Assembly: GCA_009773645.1 (NCBI GenBank)
Contig: WSYB01000048.1
Span: 1 to 35,884 of the forward strand
DNA length: 35,884 nt
Source of the DNA: Geobacteraceae bacterium
GTDB taxonomy: Bacteria > Desulfobacterota > Desulfuromonadia > Geobacterales > Geobacteraceae
Direction: 5' to 3'
A program made the position numbers and the translations under genes. The notes beneath the pieces were generated by a model. It saw only the letters and a list, made by a program, of their open reading frames with translations. It was not told the DNA's origin and did not search any database. Positions within the stretch are counted from its first letter, which is position 1; each line of letters starts with the position of its first letter. Shown in pieces: positions 26,124-33,102 of this stretch.

Positions 26124-27803
26124 ATGTCGTGGAAAATTATCGAAAAATATCGCAAAATACTGGCCGGCGAGAGCGGAGCCACCCGCAAAGACAGGGGCGG
26201 CAAGCTGACAGTCTGCCTGGTTTACCCGAACCATTACCGCATCGCCATGAGCAATCTCGGTTTCCAGGCGGTATATGCACTGCTGAATTCCCACACCGAT
26301 GTCCTCTGCGAGCGTGCCTTTTTACCCGACCCTGAAGAGAGGAGGGAGTACGAGAAGTCCCGTACCTCCCTTCTCTCCCTGGAATCACAGCGGCCGCTGA
26401 CCGAATTTGACGTGGTCGCGTTTTCGGTGTCTTTCGAGAGCGATTATCTGAACATCCCGGCCATCTTTCATCTGGCAGGCATTCCTCCCTTTGCCGCGAA
26501 GCGCGCCGGCTCCATGCCGCTTGTTATAGCCGGCGGAGCGGCCCTGTTCCTGAACCCGGAGCCGGTTGCCGACTTTATGGACCTGGTCGCGGTCGGGGAG
26601 GCCGAGGCGATCCTCCCCCGTTTGTTGGGGCTCCTGACGGCTGAGGGGAGCGAAGGGCGGGAAGAGCTGCTGCGAAAAGCCGTGGAGTCCCCCGGCATTT
26701 ATGTCCCAAGCTTTTACGAGGCGGTTTATGACGGGCCGAAACTGGTTGCGTTCAAGAGCCTTGCCGGCGAACTTCCGCCCGTGAAAAGGGGATGGGAACC
26801 TCAGCTCGACCGGCATCCGACCCACTCGGTCCTCCTTACCCCGGGTACCGAGTTTTCGGACATGTACCTGATCGAGCTCTCCCGCGGCTGTCCCCGCGGC
26901 TGCCGGTTCTGTGCCGCGGGTTTTATCTATCTTCCCTACCGGCAAAGGTCGCTGGAGGAGATCAAGACGGTGGTGGCAAGGGGGCTTGCGCAGAAGGAGA
27001 AAGTGGGGCTTGTGGGGGCTGCGGTTTCCGACTACCGCGGTATCGGTGAGCTGTGCAGACATATCCTGGAAAAGGGGGGGAAGGTCTCGGTTTCATCCCT
27101 GCGCATCGACGCCCTGGACGAAGAAATGATCGAGGTATTAAAGGCCAGTGGCCACAAAACCGTCGCCCTTGCCCCGGAAGGGGGTTCCCAGCGGCTGCGG
27201 GACCTGATCGGCAAAAATATCGATGAACAGCAGATTCTCGCTGCCTGTAACCGGCTGATCGAGAAGGATATTCTTAATCTCAAGCTCTACTTCATCATTG
27301 GCCTTCCTACCGAAACTTCAGACGACCTGGAGGAGATGGTGGGCCTGGTTACACGAATCAGGGAGCGGGTTATTGCGTCGGCCCGAAAGAACAGGAGGCT
27401 CGGTGAAGTGGTCCTGTCGATCAACCCGTTCGTGCCTAAGCCGTTCACGCCATTCCAGTGGTGCGGCATGGAAGGGATAAAATCCTTGGAACGAAAAATG
27501 AGGTTTCTGCAGCAGGCCGTCAGGCCGCTCTCCAACGTCAGAATGCAGATGGAAGGCCCCAAAGACGCATACCTTCAGGCGCTCCTTTCCCGCGGCGACC
27601 GCAGACTTTCCCGTCTTCTGGTCAGGGCGCATGAGCTGGGGAGCTGGAAACGGGCTGCTAAAGAGCTTTCTCTGGATACCGACTTCCTGGTCTGCCGTGA
27701 CATCCCGCTGGACGAGTTACTGCCGTGGGATTTCATCGAAAGTGGCGACAGGGAGCGGCTGGTCCGGGAAAATCGACTGGCGTTCGGAGATGGAGAAGAT
27801 TGA
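26124..27803 (+). CDS. B12-binding-type radical SAM protein
   Basis: The 559-residue protein belongs to the large class of radical SAM enzymes with an N-terminal cobalamin-binding-like domain. Residues 25-180 form that Rossmann domain (LTVCLVYPNHYRIAMSNLG, VVAFSVSFESDY, VIAGGAALFLNPEPV, VAVGEAEAI). The radical SAM barrel follows, with 4Fe-4S ligands C256, C260 and C263 (CPRGCRFC) and a TIM-barrel series to about 480 (LRIDAL, LAPEGGSQRLRD, FIIGLPTET). The substrate is unknown; relatives are often paired with a DUF2344 protein, which is not present here. ATG 26124 matches the expected N-terminus but has no ribosome site; the frame is open back to GTG 25977 through repeat sequence that is unlikely to be coding. 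It faces pcnB, 20 bp apart. Confidence 0.85.
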   Translation: MSWKIIEKYRKILAGESGATRKDRGGKLTVCLVYPNHYRIAMSNLGFQAVYALLNSHTDVLCERAFLPDPEERREYEKSRTSLLSLESQRPLTEFDVVAFSVSFESDYLNIPAIFHLAGIPPFAAKRAGSMPLVIAGGAALFLNPEPVADFMDLVAVGEAEAILPRLLGLLTAEGSEGREELLRKAVESPGIYVPSFYEAVYDGPKLVAFKSLAGELPPVKRGWEPQLDRHPTHSVLLTPGTEFSDMYLIELSRGCPRGCRFCAAGFIYLPYRQRSLEEIKTVVARGLAQKEKVGLVGAAVSDYRGIGELCRHILEKGGKVSVSSLRIDALDEEMIEVLKASGHKTVALAPEGGSQRLRDLIGKNIDEQQILAACNRLIEKDILNLKLYFIIGLPTETSDDLEEMVGLVTRIRERVIASARKNRRLGEVVLSINPFVPKPFTPFQWCGMEGIKSLERKMRFLQQAVRPLSNVRMQMEGPKDAYLQALLSRGDRRLSRLLVRAHELGSWKRAAKELSLDTDFLVCRDIPLDELLPWDFIESGDRERLVRENRLAFGDGED

Positions 27804-27823
27804 AGAGATAGTGGACCTTTTAA

Positions 27824-29227
27824 TCAGGATATTTCGGGGCCTTCACCGGGTTTCTCCCTTCCGTGGCTTCTTCTCCGCCTGCGTTTTCGCCTGCCGGTGC
27901 CGGTGGAGGGTTTTGGCGCCTGCTCCCCGGCCTGCCCGCCGTTTGGCGGGAGTGGATTTGCCTGGATAAAACTTTCCCACCAGGAGAGCGCATCCCGGTT
28001 TTTTCCCGTGATCCCGCAATCGAAACGGAGATAGTCCACGGCATCACCAAATCCGGGCCGCCCGATGAATGAGAGGGGATGCTTGCCGGGCGTTTTCCGG
28101 AACCGGTGCTGATACGCCAGAATATTGCGGACCAAAATCCCCGTCTTGTGGGGAATCATGACCGTCGGGGCCAGTTCTCCGAGAAACTCCGCCACTGCCA
28201 GGTCCAGGCTCTGTTGCGGGGGGACACCCGCCCTCCTGTGGTGTTCACCCTTTTCCTCGATGTACCGGCCGGACATCAGGGCAAGGAAAACTTGCGGAGA
28301 GACCTTTTCACCCATCCGAATTCGGTCGTCGATCCAGTCAAGGGCCTGGCCCACCCTGGTGTGGGGGAATCCGTCCGTTTCTTCCGCAAGCCAGTTGTTA
28401 AAATGGGGGAAGAGCGCGGCGAAGAGGCCTGTTTGCCGCAAAAGCTGGTAGGTCCTTTCTCCACAGCCTGCGAGAAAAAGTTTCAGGACTTCCTCGAACA
28501 GCCGCGCCGGGGCAGCCCTGGTAATGGTGTCACCCAGCTCCAGGATTGCGCGCCAGGTCAGATTTTCGATGTTAAAGCCGAGCATGGCGGCAAAGCGCAC
28601 GGCGCGTATCATCCGCACCGGGTCTTCGGTGAAACGCTCAAAGGGATCATCTATAATGCGGATGATGCCGCGCGAAAGGTCTTCCATCCCCCCCGCATAG
28701 TCGATGATGGAGAAATCCGCGATGTTGTAAAAGAGGGCGTTAACGGTAAAGTCGCGGCGCAGGGCGTCTTCTTCCGGCGTGCCGAAGACATTGTCCCGCA
28801 GAATCATCCCGTCAGCGCTTTTCAGATGTTCCGGGTGACGGCGTCTTGGTTCGGCGGCATCCGGCGCCGGCGTATCAGAGGCTTCCGGCTGCGGCTCGTC
28901 TTCAGTTTCGCCGGGTGCTTTCGATCGAAAAGTTGCCACCTCGATGATTTCGTCCTGAAAGTGGAGATGTGCGAGCCGGAACCGACGGCCGATCAGACGG
29001 CAGTTGCGAAAGAGCTTTTTTATCTGGTTTGGCGTGGCGTTTGTGACCACGTCGAAGTCTTTGGGTTCACGGCCGAGCAGCAGATCACGGACGCATCCCC
29101 CTACAAGATAGGCAATGAAACCGTGATCGCTCAACCGGTACAGCACCCGGACGGCGTTGGGGCTTAACAGGCTGCGCGAGACAGAATGCTCCGCGCGCGG
29201 GATAATCACAGGATTGACGGGTTTCAT
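27824..29227 (-). CDS. pcnB: PcnB-type poly(A) polymerase
   Basis: The 467-residue protein is a class II nucleotidyltransferase of the poly(A) polymerase/CCA-adding family. Motifs near the N-terminus are YLVGGCVRDLLLG, PKDFDVVTNATP and GRRFRLAHL; RRDFTVNALFYN and the RNA-binding DDPFERFTEDPVRMIRAVRFA follow. The Lys/Arg-rich C-terminal tail (GRRKRRRRRSHGREK) resembles that of E. coli PcnB, which adds 3' A-tails that speed RNA decay, and argues against a CCA-adding enzyme. The Geobacter group is known to have separate C- and A-adding tRNA enzymes besides a poly(A) polymerase, so assay would be decisive. ATG 29227 is the best start; the frame is open further upstream to 29488 but crosses the promoter of the next gene. 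A Pro/Glu-rich insert lies near residues 90-115. Confidence 0.85.
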   Translation of the reverse strand: MKPVNPVIIPRAEHSVSRSLLSPNAVRVLYRLSDHGFIAYLVGGCVRDLLLGREPKDFDVVTNATPNQIKKLFRNCRLIGRRFRLAHLHFQDEIIEVATFRSKAPGETEDEPQPEASDTPAPDAAEPRRRHPEHLKSADGMILRDNVFGTPEEDALRRDFTVNALFYNIADFSIIDYAGGMEDLSRGIIRIIDDPFERFTEDPVRMIRAVRFAAMLGFNIENLTWRAILELGDTITRAAPARLFEEVLKLFLAGCGERTYQLLRQTGLFAALFPHFNNWLAEETDGFPHTRVGQALDWIDDRIRMGEKVSPQVFLALMSGRYIEEKGEHHRRAGVPPQQSLDLAVAEFLGELAPTVMIPHKTGILVRNILAYQHRFRKTPGKHPLSFIGRPGFGDAVDYLRFDCGITGKNRDALSWWESFIQANPLPPNGGQAGEQAPKPSTGTGRRKRRRRRSHGREKPGEGPEIS

Positions 29228-29291
29228 ACCTGTTAGAAATAGCATATCCGGCGGGGAAAAGCAAAGAAAGGCGGCAACCTTGATGCCGATC

Positions 29292-29300
29292 TGGTATAAT
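29292..29300 (+). promoter_or_regulatory. Extended -10 promoter
   Basis: TGGTATAAT is a perfect -10 with TGn extension, 26 bp upstream of the ATG at 29327. No -35 of quality is seen. It lies in the 99-bp divergent region between pcnB and the next gene. Confidence 0.65.
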
Positions 29301-29326
29301 TTCATTGCATTTAAAGGAGTCACATC

Positions 29327-29746
29327 ATGTTCGGCTGGTTCAAAAAGGAAGCGGAGCTCCACGTTTTCGAGAGCAATCTCGCCGCGTTTGAATACGCCTG
29401 CGAGCATCTGGAAAATCGCCCTTTGCTGGAAGCGGTCATCCCTGCCATGGTCGAGGAAAAAGGGAAGGTAGGGGATGAAGGAGAGCAATATTTCCGGCTC
29501 CGCCTGGCCGGAAAGGGTGGCGGGAGGGAGCTGTGGGCCTGCACCCTCAAGGAGGCGACCGACTATCCCGAGGTGGGCGACCTTGTCGGCTTCAAGGTGG
29601 TAAAAGTCGCCTCGGACCTCCCCGAAGAAGCAAACATCATCGGCTTTATCGCGTTCACGCTGGAACCGGTGCTGGCGGAGAAAAAGGGGTGGCGGATCGC
29701 AAAGAGTTACGTACCGCAGAATATCAGGCCGACGGTGAGGTTTTGA
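29327..29746 (+). CDS. Conserved-looking small protein, function unknown
   Basis: A 139-residue soluble protein begins MFGWFKKEAELHVF and has an excellent ribosome site (AAAGGAG) and a promoter close upstream. Secondary-structure impression is mixed: an N-terminal helix (about 17-45) and then strands (YFRLRLAG, LWACTLKE, VGFKVVKVA, IGFIAFTLEP). There is no signal peptide, no membrane helix and a single cysteine pair too far apart for a motif. I do not recognise a family. Its stop codon overlaps the beginning of a second, start-less open frame. Confidence 0.8.
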   Translation: MFGWFKKEAELHVFESNLAAFEYACEHLENRPLLEAVIPAMVEEKGKVGDEGEQYFRLRLAGKGGGRELWACTLKEATDYPEVGDLVGFKVVKVASDLPEEANIIGFIAFTLEPVLAEKKGWRIAKSYVPQNIRPTVRF

Positions 29747-30047
29747 GAGTTGGCTTAAGGAGTTTCTCGACGAATACGCAGAACGGGGAGCGGTCCGCTT
29801 CGCTGAACGTCTGCAGGGGAGCTACAGGACCATGGTCGGGCATATATCCGACTTCGAAGAGATGGCGCCGGCCCGTCGCCGGTCGGTCAGCGGCAAATCG
29901 GTTACGGTAAGGTTTCCTCAACCTATTGATTATCTGGACTATTCCTGTATAATGCCAGCATATTTTAAAGAAAAACGTTCTCCGCTCGAAAAGGCGGATG
30001 CTGACAGGTCTTCACTACGAGCTGTGAGGAAAAGGGACACCATATGA
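29745..30047 (+). pseudogene. Open frame without a good start codon; possible gene remnant
   Basis: From 29745 to TGA 30047 one frame reads as a plausible soluble protein: ESWLKEFLDEYAERGAVRFAE, then SYRTMVGHISDFEEMAPARRR and SGKSVTVRF. Third-position GC is high up to about 29910 and then falls. An in-frame stop at 29736 closes it upstream and the first ATG is at 29832 without a ribosome site. The 3' part contains a promoter for the next operon, so the functional ORF, if any, probably once ended near 29910. It may be a decayed gene that lost its start, or may use a start created by frame-slipping from the upstream gene. Confidence 0.35.
29926..29953 (+). promoter_or_regulatory. Promoter of the MNT/HEPN pair
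   Basis: TTGATT (29926-29931), a 16-bp spacer and TATAAT (29948-29953) form a good sigma-70-type promoter. The start would be near 29960, giving a leader of about 100 nt before the ATG at 30058. Confidence 0.65.
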
Positions 30048-30057
30048 GGTTATACCG

Positions 30058-30393
30058 ATGATTGCCGTTACGGAAGCTATTCTCAAGGAAATGGCCGAAA
30101 AAATCGTTGCGGCAGTGAACCCGCGGATGATCATTCTTTTCGGTTCCCATGCGCTTGGAACGGCACGCCCCGATTCGGACCTCGACTTCATCGTTGTCGA
30201 GGACGGGCCTTTTGGCCCCGAGCGAAGCCGTCGCGCCGAGATGGTGAAGCTGTGGAGACTTCTGCGGGAGGTCCGTATTGCCAAGGACTTCCTGGTATTC
30301 ACTCCCGAGGAGGTGGAAAAGTGGCGAGATGCGCCGAACCATGTGGTGGCCCATGCGTTGCGGGAAGGACGGATACTGTATGAGCGCCATTGA
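30058..30393 (+). CDS. MNT-type minimal nucleotidyltransferase (partner of a HEPN protein)
   Basis: The 111-residue protein has the polymerase-beta nucleotidyltransferase signature GS-x10-D-x-D: G29-S30, then D41 and D43 in SDLDF. Minimal nucleotidyltransferases of this size are coded next to HEPN proteins in very widespread toxin-antitoxin-like pairs. In the studied MntA/HepT systems the MNT protein is the antitoxin and inactivates the HEPN RNase by adding AMP to a tyrosine. ATG 30058 follows a GAGG site. It overlaps the HEPN gene by 14 bp, showing a two-gene operon. Confidence 0.85.
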   Translation: MIAVTEAILKEMAEKIVAAVNPRMIILFGSHALGTARPDSDLDFIVVEDGPFGPERSRRAEMVKLWRLLREVRIAKDFLVFTPEEVEKWRDAPNHVVAHALREGRILYERH

Positions 30394-30772
30394 TAACGCC
30401 CGCATGCTTCTGGATATGGCTGCCAAGGATATCAGGGCAATGACGGCACTTGCCGATCCGGAATCAGTGGATGATGAGATTTTCGGTTTCCATGCTCAGC
30501 AAGCGGTGGAAAAGTCGTTGAAGGCATGGCTTACATCGATTGGCGGTACATATGGCAGGATTCATGACCTGAGTCAGCTTTTCGCACTTCTTACGGACCT
30601 GGGATGTGAAGTAAAGCGCTTCGAGGATCTGGATATGCTGAATCCATTTGCCGTCGAGTTGCGGTACGAAGCGCTGGAAACCGGGGAACCGAAACTTGAC
30701 CGTTCTTCCTGCATGATCCGGGTACAGGAGCTGTATGACCATGTCCGGCAGATTTTTGAGCGAATAGCATAG
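30380..30772 (+). CDS. HEPN-domain protein (putative RNase toxin partner)
   Basis: The 130-residue, all-helical protein has the HEPN pattern: a first helix with AARNML-like residues (NARMLLDMAAKDI), FGFHAQQAVEKSLKAWL near 35-51, and GRIHDLSQL near 57-65. Many HEPN toxins have an R-x4-6-H active site; I do not see the R-x4-H-x-Y form of the HepT branch here, so this belongs to the other (PF05168-like) branch and its RNase activity is uncertain. ATG 30380 is chosen because it gives the normal N-terminus and overlaps the MNT gene. It ends 7 bp from the stop of a convergent small ORF. Confidence 0.85.
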   Translation: MSAIDNARMLLDMAAKDIRAMTALADPESVDDEIFGFHAQQAVEKSLKAWLTSIGGTYGRIHDLSQLFALLTDLGCEVKRFEDLDMLNPFAVELRYEALETGEPKLDRSSCMIRVQELYDHVRQIFERIA

Positions 30773-30779
30773 AGAGTCT

Positions 30780-30902
30780 TTAGAAGGCCTGATAACGGCT
30801 CTCGGTGAGGCGCGGTTCGAAAAACTCGTTGAAAGCCACGCCGGCCGTTGCTGCCAGGAGCGTTGCTACACTCAAAAAAAGAAAGACCGCAACCCAACCC
30901 AT
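30780..30902 (-). CDS. Possible 40-aa single-helix membrane protein
   Basis: On the - strand an ATG at 30902 opens 40 codons ending TAA 30782-30780. Residues 2-24 (GWVAVFLFLSVATLLAATAG) form one clear hydrophobic helix, followed by a short polar tail (FNEFFEPRLTESRYQAF). A GAGGG ribosome site lies 6 nt upstream. The + strand over the same bases reads as an unlikely basic peptide, which supports the - strand. Its start codon overlaps the start codon of the divergent DUF3108-type gene (shared CATG at 30900-30903), and its ribosome site lies inside that gene's first codons. No family is recognised, and it is below the size most gene finders keep. Confidence 0.5.
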   Translation of the reverse strand: MGWVAVFLFLSVATLLAATAGVAFNEFFEPRLTESRYQAF

Positions 30903-31623
30903 GCGCACCCTCATTCTGATCGTCACTCTCCTCTCCCTGTCCACGCCGCTTGCCGCCGGTTCGGGGAAGATTCCGGAAAAGCTGACCTACGACCTGACCT
31001 GGACCGGCATCCCCGTGGGGTCTGCCAGCCAGAGCATCACGGCAGATGGCGATACCCTGCATATCAGCGCCCTGTTCAAGTCCAATGCCTGGCTTTCCGG
31101 CTTCTATCCGGTGGAAAACCGCATTGAAACTACCCTGGTCCGGAAACCAGATTACTTCCCCGGTGAGGTGCGCCAGTTCCGGATGCGCTTTCGCGAGGGG
31201 AGCAGAGTGCGCGACCGGAGCATTACCTTCAACCATGCCACCAACACCGCCCAGTATAAGGACCACCTGACCAACGAAAAGGCAATAGCGGCCATTCGGC
31301 CCGGCTCCGCCGATGTGATGACCGCCTTTTACCATGCCCGCCACCTTCCCATAGCACCGGGCGACACGATAAGCCTGCCGGTCATGGACGGCAAGGAACC
31401 CTACCTGCTGGAGGTGAAGGTGCTGCGGATGGAGAAACTGCGCACCATCCTCGGCAAGGTGGAAGCATTGGTGGTACAGCCGCTGGTGCGGCCGGAGGGG
31501 ACCTTCGAGGGGAAGCGGGGGATCACGCTCTGGGTCACCAATGACCAGCGGCGCATTCCGGTAAAAATGCGGACCAAAGTGACGGTGGGAAGTGTGACCG
31601 CTTCGCTGGCGGCCATGGAGTAA
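30901..31623 (+). CDS. DUF3108-type exported protein
   Basis: The 240-residue protein begins with a signal peptide (MRTLILIVTLLSLSTPLAAG, cleavage after about residue 20) and continues as a beta-rich periplasmic domain: EKLTYDLTWTGIPVGSASQSI near 25-46, then SNAWLSGFYPVENRIET, and PLVRPEGTFEGKRGITLWVTND near 200-221. This is the DUF3108 pattern, found in periplasmic proteins of unknown function in Gram-negatives. ATG 30901 is needed to give the signal peptide, but no ribosome site precedes it. The small coiled-coil gene 11 bp downstream may be co-transcribed. Confidence 0.8.
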   Translation: MRTLILIVTLLSLSTPLAAGSGKIPEKLTYDLTWTGIPVGSASQSITADGDTLHISALFKSNAWLSGFYPVENRIETTLVRKPDYFPGEVRQFRMRFREGSRVRDRSITFNHATNTAQYKDHLTNEKAIAAIRPGSADVMTAFYHARHLPIAPGDTISLPVMDGKEPYLLEVKVLRMEKLRTILGKVEALVVQPLVRPEGTFEGKRGITLWVTNDQRRIPVKMRTKVTVGSVTASLAAME

Positions 31624-31634
31624 TCCGGCACTTC

Positions 31635-31874
31635 GTGGAGCGGGTGTTCGAGAGTGATATCAACCGGCTGTCCCGCAGGATGGATGAACTGGACCGGAAG
31701 CGTTCTCGAGTCACGCCGGCCGGCTCGCTGAAAGAGGTGGAGCGCTCCCGAGAGCTTGCGGACTTCTACGAGCGGCTTCAGGGGAGGTACAGCAACGAGG
31801 CGGGGAGACTCCGGGTAGAGATCGGAGCCTATGAGGCGGAGCTGGCCGAGGTGTTGTCGGAGAAGAGGCGGTAG
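31635..31874 (+). CDS. Small coiled-coil protein, function unknown
   Basis: A 79-residue, highly charged product from GTG 31635 (VFESDINRLSRRMDELDRKR, then SRELADFYERLQGRYSNEAG and EAELAEVLSEKRR) is predicted to be one long alpha-helical hairpin or coiled coil. It has no cysteine, signal or membrane segment. No ribosome site is obvious; the start is 11 bp behind the DUF3108-type stop, so coupling is likely. High GC at third positions supports coding. It converges with the receiver-like gene 13 bp away. Confidence 0.6.
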   Translation: MERVFESDINRLSRRMDELDRKRSRVTPAGSLKEVERSRELADFYERLQGRYSNEAGRLRVEIGAYEAELAEVLSEKRR

Positions 31875-31887
31875 TCAACGCCCGGCT

Positions 31888-32259
31888 TCAGTGCTTCACG
31901 GCACAGGCCATGGCAGATAGCACAGCCTGCCGGATCTCTTCATTGTCTTCCGGGCTGTTGGATTTCAGTGCGTGGTAAAAGATCCCCTCGCTGCGAACTT
32001 TGCGCATCTGCGGCAGCGATGCCTCTCCTGACACCAGGATGATCTCGATTTTTTTGTTGCACTTTTTCAGCAGAGGGATCAACTCGGCGGCCGGTATTTC
32101 GTCGAGCTCGCTGCCCAGCAGAACTACCTTTATGACCTTTTTGAGCATGTCTTGCAGCATCATGCTGACGGAATCGGTGATGGTTACCGAATAGCCATCT
32201 TCGCCCAGCATTTTTGCTACCATGTTCATATCCTTGTCAGCTATCAATATCCCTTGCAT
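31888..32259 (-). CDS. Stand-alone degenerate receiver-domain protein
   Basis: The 123-residue product has the alternating strand/helix pattern of a response-regulator receiver (ILIADKD at 4-10, VVLLGSELDEIPAAELIPLL at 45-64, IEIILVSGEA at 71-80, FYHALKS at 94-100). The acidic pair D8/D10, S77 (Thr/Ser switch) and K99 are retained, but the phospho-acceptor aspartate at the end of strand 3 is replaced: the position reads VVLLG (G49). It therefore cannot be phosphorylated in the usual way, unless D53 or E51 takes over. No output domain is attached. A strong ribosome site (AAAGGAGATAA) precedes ATG 32259. It lies behind the terminator of the small membrane-protein unit on the same strand and could be a read-through product. 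Confidence 0.75.
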   Translation of the reverse strand: MQGILIADKDMNMVAKMLGEDGYSVTITDSVSMMLQDMLKKVIKVVLLGSELDEIPAAELIPLLKKCNKKIEIILVSGEASLPQMRKVRSEGIFYHALKSNSPEDNEEIRQAVLSAMACAVKH

Positions 32260-32291
32260 GAGAGTTATCTCCTTTGCACTAAAGACGCCGG

Positions 32292-32328
32292 AAAAAGAGA
32301 GGGCCGCATCGTTGGTAATGTGGCCCTC
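32292..32328 (-). terminator. Intrinsic terminator after the small membrane-protein operon
   Basis: On the - strand GAGGGCC (32328-32322) pairs with GGCCCTC (32305-32299), extended inside by CAT/ATG, and is followed by TCTTTTT. It separates the three small membrane-protein genes from the receiver-like gene. Confidence 0.8.
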
Positions 32329-32360
32329 GTCATTCTGGTATATGCTCGGACGTCCGCCAG

Positions 32361-32516
32361 TTAGTTATCAGTCTTGTGGATGTAGCGGTAGAAGGCCGGG
32401 AAGCCGCAGAAGAATGCGACACAAATCAGGTACTCTATGCCTTTGATGTACTGGTAAAAATCAACCATGGTGTACACGCCTTTTACTTCACCTATTGAAG
32501 AGAATATTTCAAGCAT
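32361..32516 (-). CDS. 51-aa membrane protein, function unknown
   Basis: An ATG at 32516 with a strong ribosome site (AAGGAAGGAG, spacing 8) opens 51 codons to TAA 32363-32361. The product has a short polar N-terminus (MLEIFSSIGEVKG), then VDFYQYIKGIEYLICVAFFC followed by GFPAFYRYIHKTDN: one hydrophobic helix rich in aromatic residues, with Cys and Tyr near its end and a basic cytosolic-type tail. It is 15 bp downstream of the 80-aa gene and therefore the third member of the operon. No homologue is recognised. It is too short for most gene finders. Confidence 0.7.
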   Translation of the reverse strand: MLEIFSSIGEVKGVYTMVDFYQYIKGIEYLICVAFFCGFPAFYRYIHKTDN

Positions 32517-32531
32517 GATCGAACTCCTTCC

Positions 32532-32774
32532 TTAATTATGAGTTTTTGTTTCGGCGGTTTCACGGTTCCTGTTTTCCGCATACCCTTTGAGCATGCCGAC
32601 CAGGGTCGTAATTGCGGGGATCAACTGGGCAACCACCACGAGTGCGCAGAAGCCGAGGAATACCAGTACCAGGACGCCACTCGAATATACCCGCGTGCTT
32701 GATGCTGCGAAGGCGGGGGTTACTGCTGCTAAACTCAGGGCCAATGTTGTAAGGATGATCCGTGCTTTTTCCAT
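32532..32774 (-). CDS. 80-aa small exported/membrane protein, paralog B
   Basis: The product starts with a signal peptide or first helix (MEKARIILTTLALSLAAVTPAFA, AFA-A cleavage site near 23), then has a second hydrophobic segment (GVLVLVFLGFCALVVVAQLI, about 33-52), a PAITTLVGMLKG motif, and a charged tail (YAENRNRETAETKTHN). It is clearly related to the upstream 77-aa protein: GVLxLxFxGFxxxVVxxQxIPxIxxLxxMLKG is shared. An AAAGGAGGAAG ribosome site lies upstream of ATG 32774. The function is unknown. The size and pairing recall small accessory subunits of membrane complexes, but this is speculation. Confidence 0.8.
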   Translation of the reverse strand: MEKARIILTTLALSLAAVTPAFAASSTRVYSSGVLVLVFLGFCALVVVAQLIPAITTLVGMLKGYAENRNRETAETKTHN

Positions 32775-32816
32775 GACTTCCTCCTTTGATTTTTATGCCT
32801 TATAGGCGTTGCTTGA

Positions 32817-33050
32817 TTATTTGTTTGCTACCGCACTGTTTTCTTTCGCCGGTGTTAGAACACCCTTGAGCATGGAATACAACATTACGATGCCGGGAAT
32901 GAACTGTAGTGCGACGACAATTGATCCGAATCCGATGAACAGAATCAGGAGAACTCCACTACCTTCATCTTCTGCTCCGCTTGCCGCAAACGCAAATGAA
33001 GCGAACCCGAGGATTGATGCGATTGCCATTGTGATAGTTCTGCTTCTCAT
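32817..33050 (-). CDS. 77-aa small exported/membrane protein, paralog A
   Basis: First gene of the - strand unit. It begins with a signal peptide (MRSRTITMAIASILGFASFAFA, cleavage after AFA), a short acidic linker (SGAEDEGSG), one hydrophobic segment (GVLLILFIGFGSIVVALQFI) and IVMLYSMLKG, followed by a polar tail. It shares the core with the downstream 80-aa protein, so the two arose by tandem duplication and diverged mostly in their linkers and tails. AGGAG lies 6 nt before ATG 33050. A sigma-54-like promoter lies about 55 bp upstream. A small palindrome, GCCTATAAGGC, lies in the 42-bp gap to the next gene. Confidence 0.8.
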   Translation of the reverse strand: MRSRTITMAIASILGFASFAFAASGAEDEGSGVLLILFIGFGSIVVALQFIPGIVMLYSMLKGVLTPAKENSAVANK

Positions 33051-33102
33051 GATCGTCTCCTCTCTTCTGTTTTTTCTGCTGCATGGTTTGATTTTCTATA
33101 AA

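Noticed and set aside
28079-29167. Plus-strand open frame of about 360 codons opposite pcnB
   Set aside because: PcnB motifs on the minus strand are unmistakable; the plus frame is their antisense shadow.
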